Source of the DNA: Pomacea canaliculata
Taxonomy: Eukaryota; Mollusca; Gastropoda; Architaenioglossa; Ampullariidae
Reading direction: 5' to 3'
Assembly (NCBI RefSeq): GCF_003073045.1
Contig: NC_037592.1
Coordinates: forward strand, 5,941,924 to 6,005,923
DNA: 64,000 nt
Made by a program: the position numbers and the translations under genes. The stretch's first letter is position 1. Each line of letters opens with the position of its first letter. Below, in pieces: positions 50,954-63,667 of the stretch. Under the pieces are notes generated by a model, which saw only the letters and a list, made by a program, of their open reading frames with translations, was not told the origin of the DNA and did no database searches.

Positions 50954-51167
50954 GAGGTGCAAGGTTTGACTTGGAGGACCTATGATGTGGACATATAAAA
51001 ATGATGGAACGTTTGTGTGAAATTTAAAAAAACACTTTAAATGGTTTTGTTTGTGTCTTGGTTGCTTGTAAGATGCATTTGGCAAAGTAATTCACATCTC
51101 TGTGTTCAGCATAACTTAAAAGCTGTTAATGGTTATCATCACAGCTTTTAATCTCTGTGTAGCGTAG

Positions 51168-51261
51168 CAGGGTTAGGGAATAAATTTTTCTGCCTTGGAC
51201 CATTTGGATGTTTTTAAGATCATTTTTAAATGGCCCATGGCCCAGACGTTCCCCATCCCTG
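51168..51261. mobile_element. Short hAT-like MITE (94 bp)
   Basis: Left end CAGGGTTAGGGAA and right end TTCCCCATCCCTG match as inverted repeats at 11 of 13 positions. It lies in the presumed 3' UTR or just downstream of the FKBP gene. No obvious target duplication. Confidence 0.5.
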
Positions 51262-53161
51262 CTATATAGAAACAGGCACATCTTTCAGTCCCTTTGGAAA
51301 TTGTTGATCATCATCTTGAAAGACACTAACAATTGTGCATCTTGATCTGTGAATTGTTAATAGTGAAAACATTTTCATCTTATTCTAATGTTGATATTTC
51401 ATTGTTGCATGGGAAACTGTCATTCTAATCTTGCATGAACAGCGCAGTTAGCTTGCCTCCGTGTGGGGGGGAGGGAGGGGTTTGGTGTTTTACGTGAAGC
51501 CAGCAAATAAGGCTCTATCACAGCAAGGCAGCCAGCCCTGTAAACATGGGGGAAATGTGCTCTACAAATTCACTCTTTTCATCTTGACATGCTTTGGATG
51601 ATGATGAAAGTTAGTGCTGAACTATTTACATTCACATAAGCAGTCTTATCACTCTAGCTTCATCTGCTTTCAGGTTAGTAAGTACACATCACTGTCAACA
51701 ATATTTCTGATCATCGTTTTTTAAAAAAATAAAATTACCCATCTTTAAAGCTCACAGTAAGTTTCAGTGCTGTTATTAGTCTTTCTGGTATATGAATAAA
51801 ATGTATTGGTAAGGAGAGCACAGAGGCATTGTTGAGGCTGATGTTTCGGTTTCATGTGAGGAGATAGCAGAGATGTGTTTATTCTACAGCACTGCTGGAA
51901 GCCAGCGAACTGCCAGGGCTTAGCTGACTGACAGATAACAAATTTTATTTTGTGAACAGAGCTTGAATAAAAACGTATTAGAAGAAAAATTTTAATAAAT
52001 CCTTGTAGCTGAATTATCAATAGAGGTAAAAAATGTATTTTGTTCGTGATGTTTGAAATATGTTCATGCAGAGAGTCAAAAGTTGAAAGCAATGTTCTAA
52101 ATGTAAATATATGTATGTTGCATCACATTCTTCTTAAAATCCTTGTGTCATATTGAAAATGTTTAAATTTAAATGTTCACAGGTGCATTCAAATGTGAAT
52201 CATTTTTCATTACGATGGATACTGCTCAAGAGTTAATGAATTGTTCTTCACATTAATGATTGTTTGTTATGCTTTGTTTATAGTGTTAAAAGACATCAGT
52301 TTTTTTTTTTTGTTTTTTTTTTTTTTTTTTCATTTTTTTGGCAGCGGTTTTATACTGAGGTCATCATTCATTAGCGAATGTTAACAATAGTGCTACAACT
52401 CCGTTAAATCCCGTCAGTTTTACTGTTATTGATGTTTTTTTTTTAAGTTTGGGAACAAAGTGGTGGTTCTTTCCCACTTCCCCTCCAAGAGTACACAATT
52501 TAAAACAGCAAGAAACAGTGGAGTTCTGGAGAGAGTTTTTAACTTGTTTGTAGGAGCAAAAGCGCTGATACAAAAACTCTTGAGAATGCGTTGTCATAAT
52601 TAACACCCTCATATAATAAAGCATACACCATATTGGTTTTTGTAGCACTTATGGGAAAGTACAAATAACAAGAATAATATCCCATTATAAAGTAATAAAA
52701 ACAAACAAAAAAAAATTGTTCATTCATTAATGAATTAAGACTGCGAAGTACATATTAAATCAGAAAAATTATTTTTCCTTTTTATTTAAAATGAAAGTGA
52801 CTAAACCGGTTGGGTCCAGAACGACCGACAAATAGGTAAACTATGCTTAAGATATCTCATACCTTTCTCTCACCCTCCTCGCTCACACACACACACAAGG
52901 GGGTCACACTAAGCTCAAGTTTCGTGGATGAACCAATCGAAGATGCTCACACCTGTGCGCAAACGTCAATCAATGCACTGCAACATTTCCGGTCGAGCAC
53001 CACAGGCAACTTTCTCCTATTCAACTATCTGCTAGAAAACCGCTTTACCTTCAAACCAACCAGGTTAACCGATCACCCAGCTTGTTCAGCATATCAAGCC
53101 GATCGGTGTCTGCTGGTGAGGAGAGTCGATTGTCGATGTTTGCTAATGAGTCCCGCATCAC
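51262..53161. other. Intergenic and upstream of the 12-cysteine gene
   Basis: It holds a G-rich patch (about 51465-51481) and poly-T runs (52301-52330). From about 52560, sequence is shared with the duplicated block at 61030. No other gene recognised. Confidence 0.4.
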
Positions 53162-55525
53162 ATGACAATGTTTAATGCTATCGTGGTCTTCACCTGCACC
53201 TGGCTGTTTGCAAGTAAGCAAGACCTCTGACTTTTCAATATTTATCTGAAACAAATACTAGAAAATGAAGTAAAAATGACTTAAACTGAATCGCTTACAG
53301 AACACAATTTTATGTAAGTATATTGTCGTATGTCAGCCATTATTTTTCTGTTTTCGTGTTTCCAACCGCGCTCTTCTGGCCTGTCTTTACGTGTAGGAGC
53401 ACAGAAGAGGTAAAACTTAGAAGAGATGATATCTTACTTTCTGTATCCCTATCCGTCTCGCGAGGCCCGAGGCCCTGACATGTTAATTTTAGAGTGTAAT
53501 CTTTGTTACAACGCAGGTGATGCTCACATATATTTTGTTTCAAATTGTCTTTTTATGTTTGAACTTTTGTAAGGAGATTTCAGTAGCATTGTAAGAGGCA
53601 TTAACTAAGGGCGGGACATATAAGAGAGTTTTCACTTTTCATGAAAGATGTTCCTACAGGTTCTCTTTTTCGTAGTCGTCTCTTCATTTGGTAGTGGGAG
53701 CGCATGTTTAATGCAGAAAAAAGTTGATAGTTCTTTGTTCCCTTCACCCCGTACTTCCTTCCACCCGTATACTTGGTCATGCGAAGCAGACCATAATAAA
53801 GCGGGTGATGTAGTCCCCAAATATTTTATTATATATATATAGCAGGCAAAATTCCGTGCTTGCGTTTGTTTCACCACGGATGTGTATAGGTGGACTGCTG
53901 TCTGTCTCCCGAGACCAACGCATAGCTGCTGTTAGTTTCGGCAAGCCTAAACAATGAATGTTTTCCAAAGTCAGAAGCTTTGTATGCACTAGCCTCACTT
54001 TAGTAGTTAACTGGAAAAAATCGTCTGCAAGTAATACAAGTTCGTGTTTTTACGAAAGGCAGCTGGTTCTGCTTGGATGAGCAGTAATAATTGCTTTCCG
54101 CAAGTTAACTGGTCTTGGTTGAGTGAGCAGTAAACAGCTTTTAGTCACAAGTTGGTGATCCTGCTTTGATGAGCAGTAAAAACATGTGTTGCCAAAAGAT
54201 GGCTGGTTTCTTGGTTTTCCCCCTTAACCTCCTTTCCAAGGCGACTATAGGTTCCTAGGGTTTGATTACTGCGAGGCGACTTTTGTCTTGCCTCAACTCC
54301 CGAACACTAGAGAAATACTATTTTTCCGCAAGGTGGTTTGATCCCGCAGGAAAGCGGCTCACGCCACTCAACCCCCTCTTTACCCACCCTAGGTTTTAGT
54401 AGGCTAGAATAGTAGGGGTAGCATATAAATATTAATTATTAGTTTTATATAGTAAATAATGTCAATAAATATGTCCTTGAATTTACTTAATTGTGTGATC
54501 GTCTTAGTCCGAAAGAATGCTAGCGTGTTGTAGGTGTAGTCGTGCGAATGAGATGAACGGGTATCACTAGAGCGAAAACAATTTGTGTCGTCCATGTGAC
54601 ACAGCAGAGAGCACACCTGAACATCCGTGGAGTTGAATGACGCACCGAGGTTGGTCTGGGAAAAACAGGAACTTCTAAGGTCCTCTGAATGCGGATGTAT
54701 AGTAGATGGAGAAAAGGAACACAACGGGAGGTAGATTAAATAACGCATCCTACGAACGAGAACTAGAATTTTGGCATAAAATTTCCTTGGGAAATTCCGT
54801 CCTCTTCCCTGGAACACAGAAGTAAGGGAAGTAAGAATGGCTCTTTTTGTAAAATGTCACTTCTGCGCCATAGTCTGGTGGACTTGAGGGGAAGAAAAAA
54901 CGAGTATCTTGCTTGACCAGTCGTACCGAGTCTTCCTCCGTGCAATGTTAACTTTCCGGCGAGGGTTATGTTTGTTCGTCCCTGGTCTTTCGTGTGCAGC
55001 TCGTATCTACAACACTTTATTGTTGTTGTTATTGTTGTTCTTGTTGTTTTGTAAAAGTGACAGTGTGATGTAAAATGGCGGCGTGTTTCAGATGCAGACT
55101 CCACAACGTGTCCTGAAGCCCTCGACTGTATTAGTAAAGACTCATCAGGTCTTAATTGCAGGTATCTCAGATTCTTATTTTGAGTCTCCACCCTCGCATT
55201 TACACCTTTTCACAGGCAATCTTCACAATTAGTTTCGGTTTTCTGACATCGGATCATTTACATGAGCCACATTCGAGATTTGCAAATTAAACTTCCACGA
55301 AAAACAGAACATCTTTGAAAATGTGTAAAGTGTGAATAATTAAAGTTGTTTGAGATACTATGTTATCATCAATATCTACATTTACTATATTTTACCTCTA
55401 TGCGCCTGTAGCATCTTTGGAAAGTATGTAATACTTTACTCACTGCGATTTCTTGGCTGTTGGTGCGTGTGTGTGTGTGTGTGTTCGTTTATCGGCGAAA
55501 AAAAGTGGTTTCACTATTTATATAT
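52560..55525. repeat. Tandem duplication, left unit (12-cysteine gene 5' part)
   Basis: Homologous to 61030-64000, where the window ends. Shared landmarks are gagcaaaagcgctgatacaa (52554 vs 61060), the signal exon, the Ser/Thr gene-flanking repeats, exon 2 with its (TTG)n-rich upstream tract, and the (GT)n run at 55466. The offset falls from about 9.0 kb at exon 1 to about 8.5 kb at exon 2, so the intervening intron differs by several hundred bases. Confidence 0.85.
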
Positions 55526-58500
55526 CTATATGCACACATATTGCTAGATCACTTCAATGTGTAATCTTTCAGTGACTATGATGCTTACTTCAACTGCATC
55601 AGTGCCCTTCCTGCAAGCTGCGGTGTGGACCAGAGCATGGTGACCTTTAAGGCCTTGGTACAGCCTGCGAAGGACTTTTGTGATGGTAATAAGGCTAACC
55701 CATTCACAGAGATTGTTGATGATGCACATAGAAGCCTTTACATAGAGTAACTTTTTGTATTTGCAGAAAAGAGTAAATGCTCTTTGATGTAATTCATATT
55801 CACTAATTTATTAGTTTCTTTTAACACTACAAAACTCGTTGTAATTTCAACATTTAGAGATTCCTAACCTTTCATTTTATGTTGTACGGGGCTCTTGCCT
55901 TGGTTATTTTTCCTATTAAAATACCCAACAAATTTTGTTCTCTCATTGATAGCCATTATGTTTTCAGACACTTTTGCAAACGATTTTTAGCTGTACACCT
56001 CTTGTCAGACCTTCTGTATTTGCCTCGTAGCAAACGAGAGTAAACGAGACAGATACAGCAGCCGCTCTTTGTCTTTTTCTGGGCCTTGTATCTCGAAAGC
56101 ATTGTCCTTGTCAGACATAAACAACGTGTGATTGCGCTTTGCTTCACAAGGAGTCTACCACACTCAACACCTGTGTTTTGTCTCATAAGTTGTCTCTGTG
56201 ACAAACCCACTTGAAGCGAGTTTATGTCCCTCTTCTCTTACCACAAGACAGCGATTGCGATAGACAATACGTCAATGGCGACAAAGACGACGACGATTTT
56301 CAATGATGATGGTGATGATGAAGATTTATTTTAGAAGTATGATACTTAAGTCATTTTAAGTAGATTAAGAGACTTTTATGCTTCAGGTAGACCTGTAGTC
56401 TATCACCGTAGTGATTATTCTTGCTGTTATTATTATTATAACTCATGATTTTAGTCAGAGACTGACAGTTATTTGGTTGATTGATTGGTCAGCCCTCACA
56501 CCTCATTTATCCAAAATCAACTCGTGTCCGAGCTATGGAAAATGCCTGACGGAAAGTACGTGGGGCCAGATTATAAACCCATCTACTCAGCCCCAAGAAA
56601 ATGTGTTCGGACTGCTGTTCAAGTCCAGCACCTTTTGCGGGTAAGAAACATTCATGGTTCGTAGCCGAAATATGCAGGACCACAATGTGCGATGGCTAAG
56701 ATGTTGGGCTTCTCATGGGTGAGCATTAAGGTTTTATGACTAGAGTGAACTATAATTAAACACTTATTAACTATACATGCCCTGCAAGTCTCTGTCCATT
56801 TATTTGTACATTTGAGTTTGTTGTAGATATTTTCATACTGTCGTTTAGTTCTATAAACATTTTGTCTCATTTTCTGGCCTAAAGGATAATGGAGAAAATA
56901 TAACTTCATTAATTTTAGTTTTTGAAATTTTATTTGGAAAGTTAAATATAAAGTAGCTGTAAATTAGTTTTATTTGTTTATTTTTAACAAACTATTGAGA
57001 CCTCAATCTTGACAGTAGAATTGAAATGGAGAATACATGGCGTGGAGATGACCGAATGCAGGAAAGTCTTTGTATTTCTTGCAAAAACCATATCATCATT
57101 AACTAAGACACAAAATAAATTGAAAGCAAGGTCATTTGAGGTGATTCTCAATACACATATACAAACTGAAATAATTAGTGCACATGAAAAGATCTTCAGA
57201 TTAAAGGAAGAAATAAAGGGGCATAAGCAAGAAAAAAGTCAAAGAGTGGACAAGCCTGTTATTTAGTCTAGTGAGGTGCAATATATTCTTTTTTGATTGG
57301 ATACAGTTGGGTGACCTAAAGAGGCAGAAAGTGGTCAGGCAGACAGACATTATTAGTGTACATAAATTCGTTTACCTTTAAAACCCATTAGCCAACGGTC
57401 GAGCTGGAACTATTCTAGGTACGTGTTTATGTGTAGACGATTGTGACTCGTCTGTCGACGTGTATCTCAGCAACGAAATTGTATATTTACCCAGATTTGG
57501 ATAAAATAGTATCTTGCAATAAACTTAGAAATATTTCCACCTAACCAAATCTTTAAACAGATCCTTGATATCACAGAAAACCGAGGCAGTCTTAAAAATG
57601 GTGGTAAGGTGTATCATGTGGAAGTTATACTAGTGTATTTTGTATGTTTGCAGGAGAGAAAACAGAAAATAACACTTAAAAATCAGTATGTGAAGCTGAC
57701 GATAACCTAACTCTAGATTTCTGAAATTGTATTGCATTTGTTTAGATATATATATAAGATAAAGAATCATTTTATTGAGAAGACGTTGCTGCTTATTTTC
57801 TAAATGATTCTTAGTCTTAATAATAAATGTTACAGCAGAAATTTATTTTTTAAATTGATTACAGAGTTTATACCTGATTTAATCCGATGAATCATCAAAA
57901 TCCTAAATCTGAGATTATGTGATTTGAGAACTTTTGTTTTCTGCTCAGACTTCTGGATGACATGGCTGCTTGTGTAGTAAATGAGACTGGACGATGTTCC
58001 TTCAGTAACGACCTCTCGAATACCATGAAACATGCCAAGCAGAATATTTCCGATGTATGTGATGGAAAGGGTACGCAGAATTTTTCTTTTTGTTTTTTTT
58101 ATTTTTGCTTTATTATTTTGTAAATATATCTTATTTTCACAATAGGAAATATCAAATAGCAGACGAGGTTAGCTATCAAAATAATGTCAGAAAGTTGTTC
58201 AGTTGATGTTCATATTACTATTCTTGCGATACATGAAGATAGAAATGTGGCTTGTGATGTATTGTACACTCAAACCATAATAGTCCAAGTAATTACAAAC
58301 AAAGAGGACACAAAGTTTGTCATTATTGGATTCCGTGACATCTTGTTGTCGCTTTCAAAATTTAATTAAAATTTTATCTTTAGAGATGGCTCTATATAAA
58401 CATTTGTTCTATGAGTATCTCGATGATCGGAAATGGCTGGCGAACCAAACATTAGAGGAAATTTATTCTGTTAATATGTGTTAAAGAGATTTCATGGGGC

Positions 58501-58739
58501 AGGCGAGAAACATGTACAGCAGGGATACAAAGTATAGTAATTCACTAGAAGAAAGAATAAAGTAGTATGATAGTTCTTGTTCGATCCCTTTAGTATTCAT
58601 GTTTTTTCCCCCATCAGTAATTTTAGCGACCGTTTAGTAATATCTGGAAAACATTTTATTTTCAGGAACTGGAGGTAACCTCATGATACACGCAGCCCTC
58701 ATTCTGATTGCTGCAGTCATCGCAAGTTTTATCAAATAA
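53162..58739 (+). CDS. Small secreted 12-cysteine, probably GPI-anchored protein
   Basis: Six exons: 53162-53213, 55092-55161, 55573-55685, 56493-56640, 57949-58070 and 58666-58739. All have GT-AG borders with matching phases, about 192 aa. The start is ATG 53162 (MTMFNAIVV) or ATG 53168; both copies keep both. The signal peptide is NAIVVFTCTWLFA. The mature part has 12 Cys (TTC, LDC, LNC, FNC, ASC, DFC, NSC, GKC, TFC, AAC, GRC, DVC), two N-glycosylation sites (NET, NIS), then a small-residue stretch GKGTGGN and the hydrophobic end LILIAAVIASFIK, the layout of a GPI-anchor signal. I cannot name the family; the spacing loosely recalls Cys-rich secreted domains such as DUF19, untested. Fully open, so probably functional. 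A second copy begins at 62194. Confidence 0.75.
54059..54211. repeat. Minisatellite, about 50 bp x3, in intron 1 of the 12-cysteine gene
   Basis: Three imperfect units centred on gctttgatgagcagtaaaa with a caagttggtgg-type core. A related but shorter array is at about 62607-62720 in the duplicate. Confidence 0.6.
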
Positions 58740-61029
58740 AAGAAGCAAGAATACCTTTTACAGAACAATCTGATATGAAAATACTTTTCTCATATAATAT
58801 TTCTTGCTGTTAATATTTGTATTCAGAAAGCTTCTACAGATGTAAACATCTTTTTTTAAAAAAAAGTAAGCTATCCATGTTATATTGTTCTATTATACAT
58901 TATATTTTGGACTCCTTTTTAGTTTAGCAATACTATTGACTACTCAAGACGCGGTATTTACAAATGATTTGCCAATATGATTGTTTCTTGTTTATTAAAA
59001 GACTAATATTTTTTAACTGGTAGATTAATGTAGCTACTTACATGTTAATTTTTTGCAACATTTATTTTGTTTTGTTGTCTTTATGCGACAATTTGTAAAT
59101 CATTCCTTCTACGTTAATGGCGATGTGACTGTCCTGGTGTTCAGTCTTTCTCTCAGTAATAACGAACATAATTATCTAACAACATGTTTTGAAAACAGTT
59201 TGCATTGTCAGAATCATCTTGATGAGGGAAGGGAGGCTATCGTCGTAAGATCATTTAAAGTTGATAAAGAGTTATGCGCCAATGATAGCCAATGTTCATG
59301 TTAAGAGGACTTCACGAACAATAAACATTTCACAATGTATCGTAGCAACTTTTTTCACAAATTATAAAAGAATCAATTTAAGTCATTAGCATTACTAACA
59401 GTACCGACAACCTGCAATAAAAAATAAACTGTTTTGTTTACACTTACAGTATTCGTGTTATAATTCTTTTTTTCTTTGTTCTTGCTATCATAGTGAGTTT
59501 GAATATGTTAGCTAAAACATGAACACATATTATAGATTAAATGACCTTTTTATTTTCATTTGTTGGATGATCAGTCTTGAAACTGCACGTACCAGGTAAG
59601 TGAATACGAGATACACACCTCCTGTGGACTGTTGGTTGCTGCTGAGACCGAGCACGGACACACTAGTCAACCGAACGATGATGAATTATATCGTATGATA
59701 CTTGTAGTTGGATCAGCTTTGATCCTCCGGGTGGAGGTAGTGACCCCAGTCCAAAATCTGTGCTGAAACATCCTCATCAATAGATGGAATATGAGGACAT
59801 TTAGAGTAGAAGGACGACTCAGGATCCAAAAGTATCAAGGGTCTTTGCGAGGAGAGACGGAAAAAAAAGGAATTGTGACACCTATCTTACTCCCGTAAAT
59901 TGACTGACATTGATTTAATTAGTTAACAAAACGTATATTCTTCTCTTTTCGCCCACACGAGAAGCACACCCCCTTCTATACATGATAGTACGCGTGCATA
60001 CTCTATACCCAGACATTTCAGTTCCATCCCCGACTGCATACCCTGACATACCCGCACACAAACACTTGCACTACAAACAGTACCCGCGAATTCAAGAAGA
60101 CACATTCACCTTTCAGTCCTAACTTGTGCCACAGTGGAGTTCCGTGGCTACTGCTTTCCTATCAGACATTTAACTCAGACGGGTACCTGACCCCAGACGA
60201 CACGTGACAAGTCGTCGGTTGGTGTGACTCATCAGCAAGAATCTTGCACGCCCTGCAAAATTGTGCAGGGTATGGTTATACCTACATTGGCTACATTTTG
60301 TCTTCATTTTTCCTTTTCTTTTTAAATCATAAGAAAATCGTGTCCCATTATTTATAAATACTATAGATAGATCATTAATAAGAAGCACAAACAAAGTTAC
60401 ACTATTTACCGCCATTTGTGCACTCGTATTGTGTAAAGAAGTCGCAATTTCTGATGGAGGTTTTAACAGATTTGTAATATTTTGTGTGCATTTTTAACAT
60501 TATTAGCCATATTGGAAACTATATATAAGATAGTTTTTAAAAAAAGTATATTTTATCAGAAATAGAGACATAATTTCAGTATGTATATCCCTCTCAAATA
60601 GCTCAGAAAACTATTCTATATAGTATTCTATAGTATTTTCTAACTTAAAGGTCTCTCGGAGAAACATGAGAATTCTGTCGAGAGAAGACCCACGATAGAC
60701 CTAAACTATTAAACTAATCTTTAATCTCAGTAACATAATTTTAGTGGACTCCATTATTCATATTATATGGAGTAAGCAATTTGTATGTCGCTCAGCATTG
60801 TTTTGTAGAAGCATAAAATCATACAGTGAACAACATCTTATGGATATCTACCAAATACCACTGCATTAGGTAACCTAAACCCTAACCTAACCATAACCTA
60901 AAGTCGTGCTTGTAATACTGAAATTGAAATCTTGCAGGGAGATCACAATGACCCAAACCCCACACTTCACAGCCATACAATGATTCACGGGAAATTATTT
61001 TACCTGATAAATCCACCTGCATAGCTGAT
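58740..61029. other. Intergenic between the 12-cysteine gene and its duplicate
   Basis: Begins with the 3' UTR of the 12-cysteine gene. Near 60869-60903 there is a short degenerate CCTAA-rich stretch (ctaaaccctaacctaacc). No other gene or mobile element recognised. Confidence 0.4.
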
Positions 61030-61532
61030 GGACGAGAGAGTTTTTAACTTGTCTGTAAGAGCAAAAGCGCTGATACAAAAACTCTTTTGAGAATGTATTA
61101 TCATAATAAACACCCTCATATATAATAAAGCATACACCATATTGATTTTTGTACCGCTTTATGGGAAAGTACAAATTATAAGAATAATAACCCATTAAAA
61201 AGCGATAAAAACCACAAATCACTTTGTTCAGCCATTGATAAATTATTCAGACTGATAACCTATCTTCCAAACAAACTACACCATAGGCAATATGAGGTTC
61301 CCTAACTCATTCATATCCAGAGCTATAAACAAACATAGAATAAATTAATAAATAAAGTGAAAGTCTAGACCCTTAAAACCTATGCACATCTTGTAAAGAA
61401 GTTAACAAAACATACCAATACCAAGCTTACTTGAACAAAAATTATTTCAGAAAGTTATCTCTACAGAAAAATAAAATGATAGCCAGACCATCTTCATGAC
61501 CGACAAAAAGGTAAGATATGATTAAGATATGT

Positions 61533-61876
61533 CAGTGGCGTAGGAAGATGTTCGGCGTTGGGGGGGCAAACTCCCTGCTGACAGTGAACGGCGTTCGCAC
61601 TCGCACATTTCGTAAAAAAGGATGGGGGGGGGTACTGCACGCACGCACGATCTGATCGTCAGAGGTGTTAGAGCCTCCACTTGCCTCAGGGCCCGCTTTT
61701 GTGACGGTGATGACCGTCTCCTCTCTACGTTCCCCTACCTTCAGTTCTTTGCTCTTTGTGAGGAATTACGTCTCAAATAATGGGGGGGGGGCAAAAGGAT
61801 ATTCCTGCCCCCCCCCCTGTATTTTCCTTGGGGGGGGGCGGCTGCCCCCGCTGCCCCCCTGGTTCCTACGCCACTG
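61533..61876. mobile_element. MITE with TIRs and a TATGT target duplication
   Basis: It starts CAGTGGCGTAGGAAG and ends GGTTCCTACGCCACTG, near-perfect inverted repeats, 344 bp. TATGT is duplicated on both sides (61528-61532 and 61877-61881). Removing the element and one TATGT gives aagatatgtgatactttc, which aligns with the uninterrupted paralogous site at about 52847-52866. The interior has poly-G and poly-C inverted tracts. Confidence 0.8.
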
Positions 61877-62193
61877 TATGTGATACTTTCTTTTTCCTCG
61901 CTCACACACAGACACAAAGAGGTCACACTAAGCTCAAGTTTCCTGGATGAACCAATCGAAGATGCTCACACCTGTGCGCAACCGCCAATCAATTCACTGC
62001 ATCATTTCCAGTCGAGCACCACAGGCAATTTTCTCTCATTCAACCATCCGTCTACTTCCCAACCGCTTTACCTTCAAACCAGCCAGTTGAATCGATCTCT
62101 CAACTTGTTAAACCTAGCAACCAATCAACCCGACCGGTCTCTGCTGGTGAGAAGAGTCGATTGTCGATGTTTTCTGCTGAGTCCCGCATCACG

Positions 62194-63667
62194 ATGACAA
62201 TGTTGACAGCTATCGTGGTCTTCACCTGCACCTGGCTGTTTGCAAGTAAGAAAAAGACCTCTGACTTATTTTCAATATTTATCAGAAACAAATACAAGAA
62301 AATGAAGTAAAAATGACTTGTTTAAACTGAATCGCTTACAGAACACAATTTTATGTAAGTCTATTGTCGTATGTCAGCCATTATTTTTCTGTTTTTGTGT
62401 TTTTCCCCCCGCGGTCTGCTGGCCTGTCTTTATGTGAAGGAGCACAGAAGAGGAAAAACTCATAAGAGCGACATCTTATCTTCTGTAATTCTATCTGTCT
62501 CGCGATGCCCGAGGCCCTGACATGTTAATTTTAGAGTGTAACTTCTGAGTTGAGCGCAGGTGATGCTCACCTGTATTTTGTTTCAAACTGTCTTTTTATG
62601 TTTGAACGTTTCCGCAAGGAAAATGGTGTTGGTTGAGTGAGCAGTAAAACCTTTTAGCCGCAAGTTGAGTGGTCCTGCTTTAATAAGGAGTAAAAGTATA
62701 TGTTACCACAAGATGACTTGTCTCTTGGTTTTCCTCATCAACCTCTCCAATGGCTTAATTTTTGCAAGGCGGTTAGGTTCCTAGGGTTTGGTTACTGCGA
62801 GGCGACTTTTGTCTTGCTCCTCCCCCCTCCCCTCCCGAATACTAGAGAAGTACATCCGTCTGCTTGTCCCGACTGGATTGCATCACATCTCCATTCGTCG
62901 CTGCCTAGTTAACAAGCTTCAAAAGGATCAAAATAATACTGTTCGTATTCTCTTCCGAAGGTTAAAGGCGGATCACACTACACCACTGCAAGCTTCCCCA
63001 GCTGCCAGTCTATTGACTACAAGATCCCACAGTGTGCTGTTGCTGTCTTCACGGCCTTGTCCTGTCACACCTGTCTGTCTTGCCCTGTCACACCTGTCTG
63101 TCTTGTCCTGTCACACCTGTCTGTCTTGTCCTGTCACACCTGTTTGTCTTGTCCTGTCACACCTGTCTGTCTTGTCCTGTCACACCTGTTTGTCTTGTCC
63201 TGTCACACCTGTCTGAGTTACTTATGTCTTATCACCCGAGTCGGTCTCTCCAGTCTGCTTGTGTTAAACTCGGCAAACACTTTTTTTCTAAGCCCAACTG
63301 TCCAGAATTTTCTTCTACTTTTCCTCCAAACCGTGTCTTTTTTTGAAGCCTTCGAATAGTCCTCAAGTACTATATCGTTGAGAAGTATCTTGCTTGACCA
63401 GTCGTACAGCTCCGCCCTTTCCGCGTCTTCATCCGTGGAATGTTATCTTTCCGCCGAGGGTTATGTTTGGTTCGTCCCTGGTCTTTCGTGTGCAGCTCGT
63501 ATCTACAGCGCTTTGTTGTTGTTGTTGTTGTTGCAGTTGCTGTTGTTGTTGTTGTTGTAAAAGTTACAGTGTGATGTAAAATGGCGGCGTGTTTCAGATG
63601 CAGACTCCACAACGTGTCCTGAAGCACTCGCCTGTACTAGTAAAGGCTCACCAGGTCTTAATTGCAG
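62194..63667 (+). CDS. 12-cysteine protein, tandem duplicate (exons 1-2 only)
   Basis: Exon 1 is 62194-62245 (MTMLTAIVVFTCTWLFA, donor GTAAGA) and exon 2 is 63598-63667, with the same lengths and phases as the first copy. Exon 2 keeps the cysteines (TTCPEALAC and LNC) while neighbours change, e.g. DCISKDSS becomes ACTSKGSP. Exons 3-6 would lie beyond the right edge. Both visible exons are open, so no evidence of decay. Intron 1 differs from the first copy by a LINE scrap and a minisatellite. Confidence 0.7.
62895..63000 (+). mobile_element. LINE reverse-transcriptase scrap
   Basis: The plus-strand translation LVNKLQKDQNNTVRILFRR followed by DHTTPL matches the C-terminal signature of non-LTR reverse transcriptases (compare IHKLQKVQNSAARLVLR in the copy 5 intron). 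Very short. Confidence 0.55.
63056..63214. repeat. 23-bp minisatellite, seven copies
   Basis: The unit is tgtcacacctgtctgtcttg followed by tcc, repeated seven times with C/T variants (ctgtctg vs ctgtttg). It gives three overlapping repetitive open frames that are not genes. There are no spacers, so it is not a CRISPR array. Confidence 0.9.

Noticed and set aside
63032-63359. Three overlapping repetitive frames and a possible CRISPR-like array
   Set aside because: The 23-bp units are contiguous with no spacers and all frames are equally open, so this is a simple minisatellite in a eukaryotic intron.
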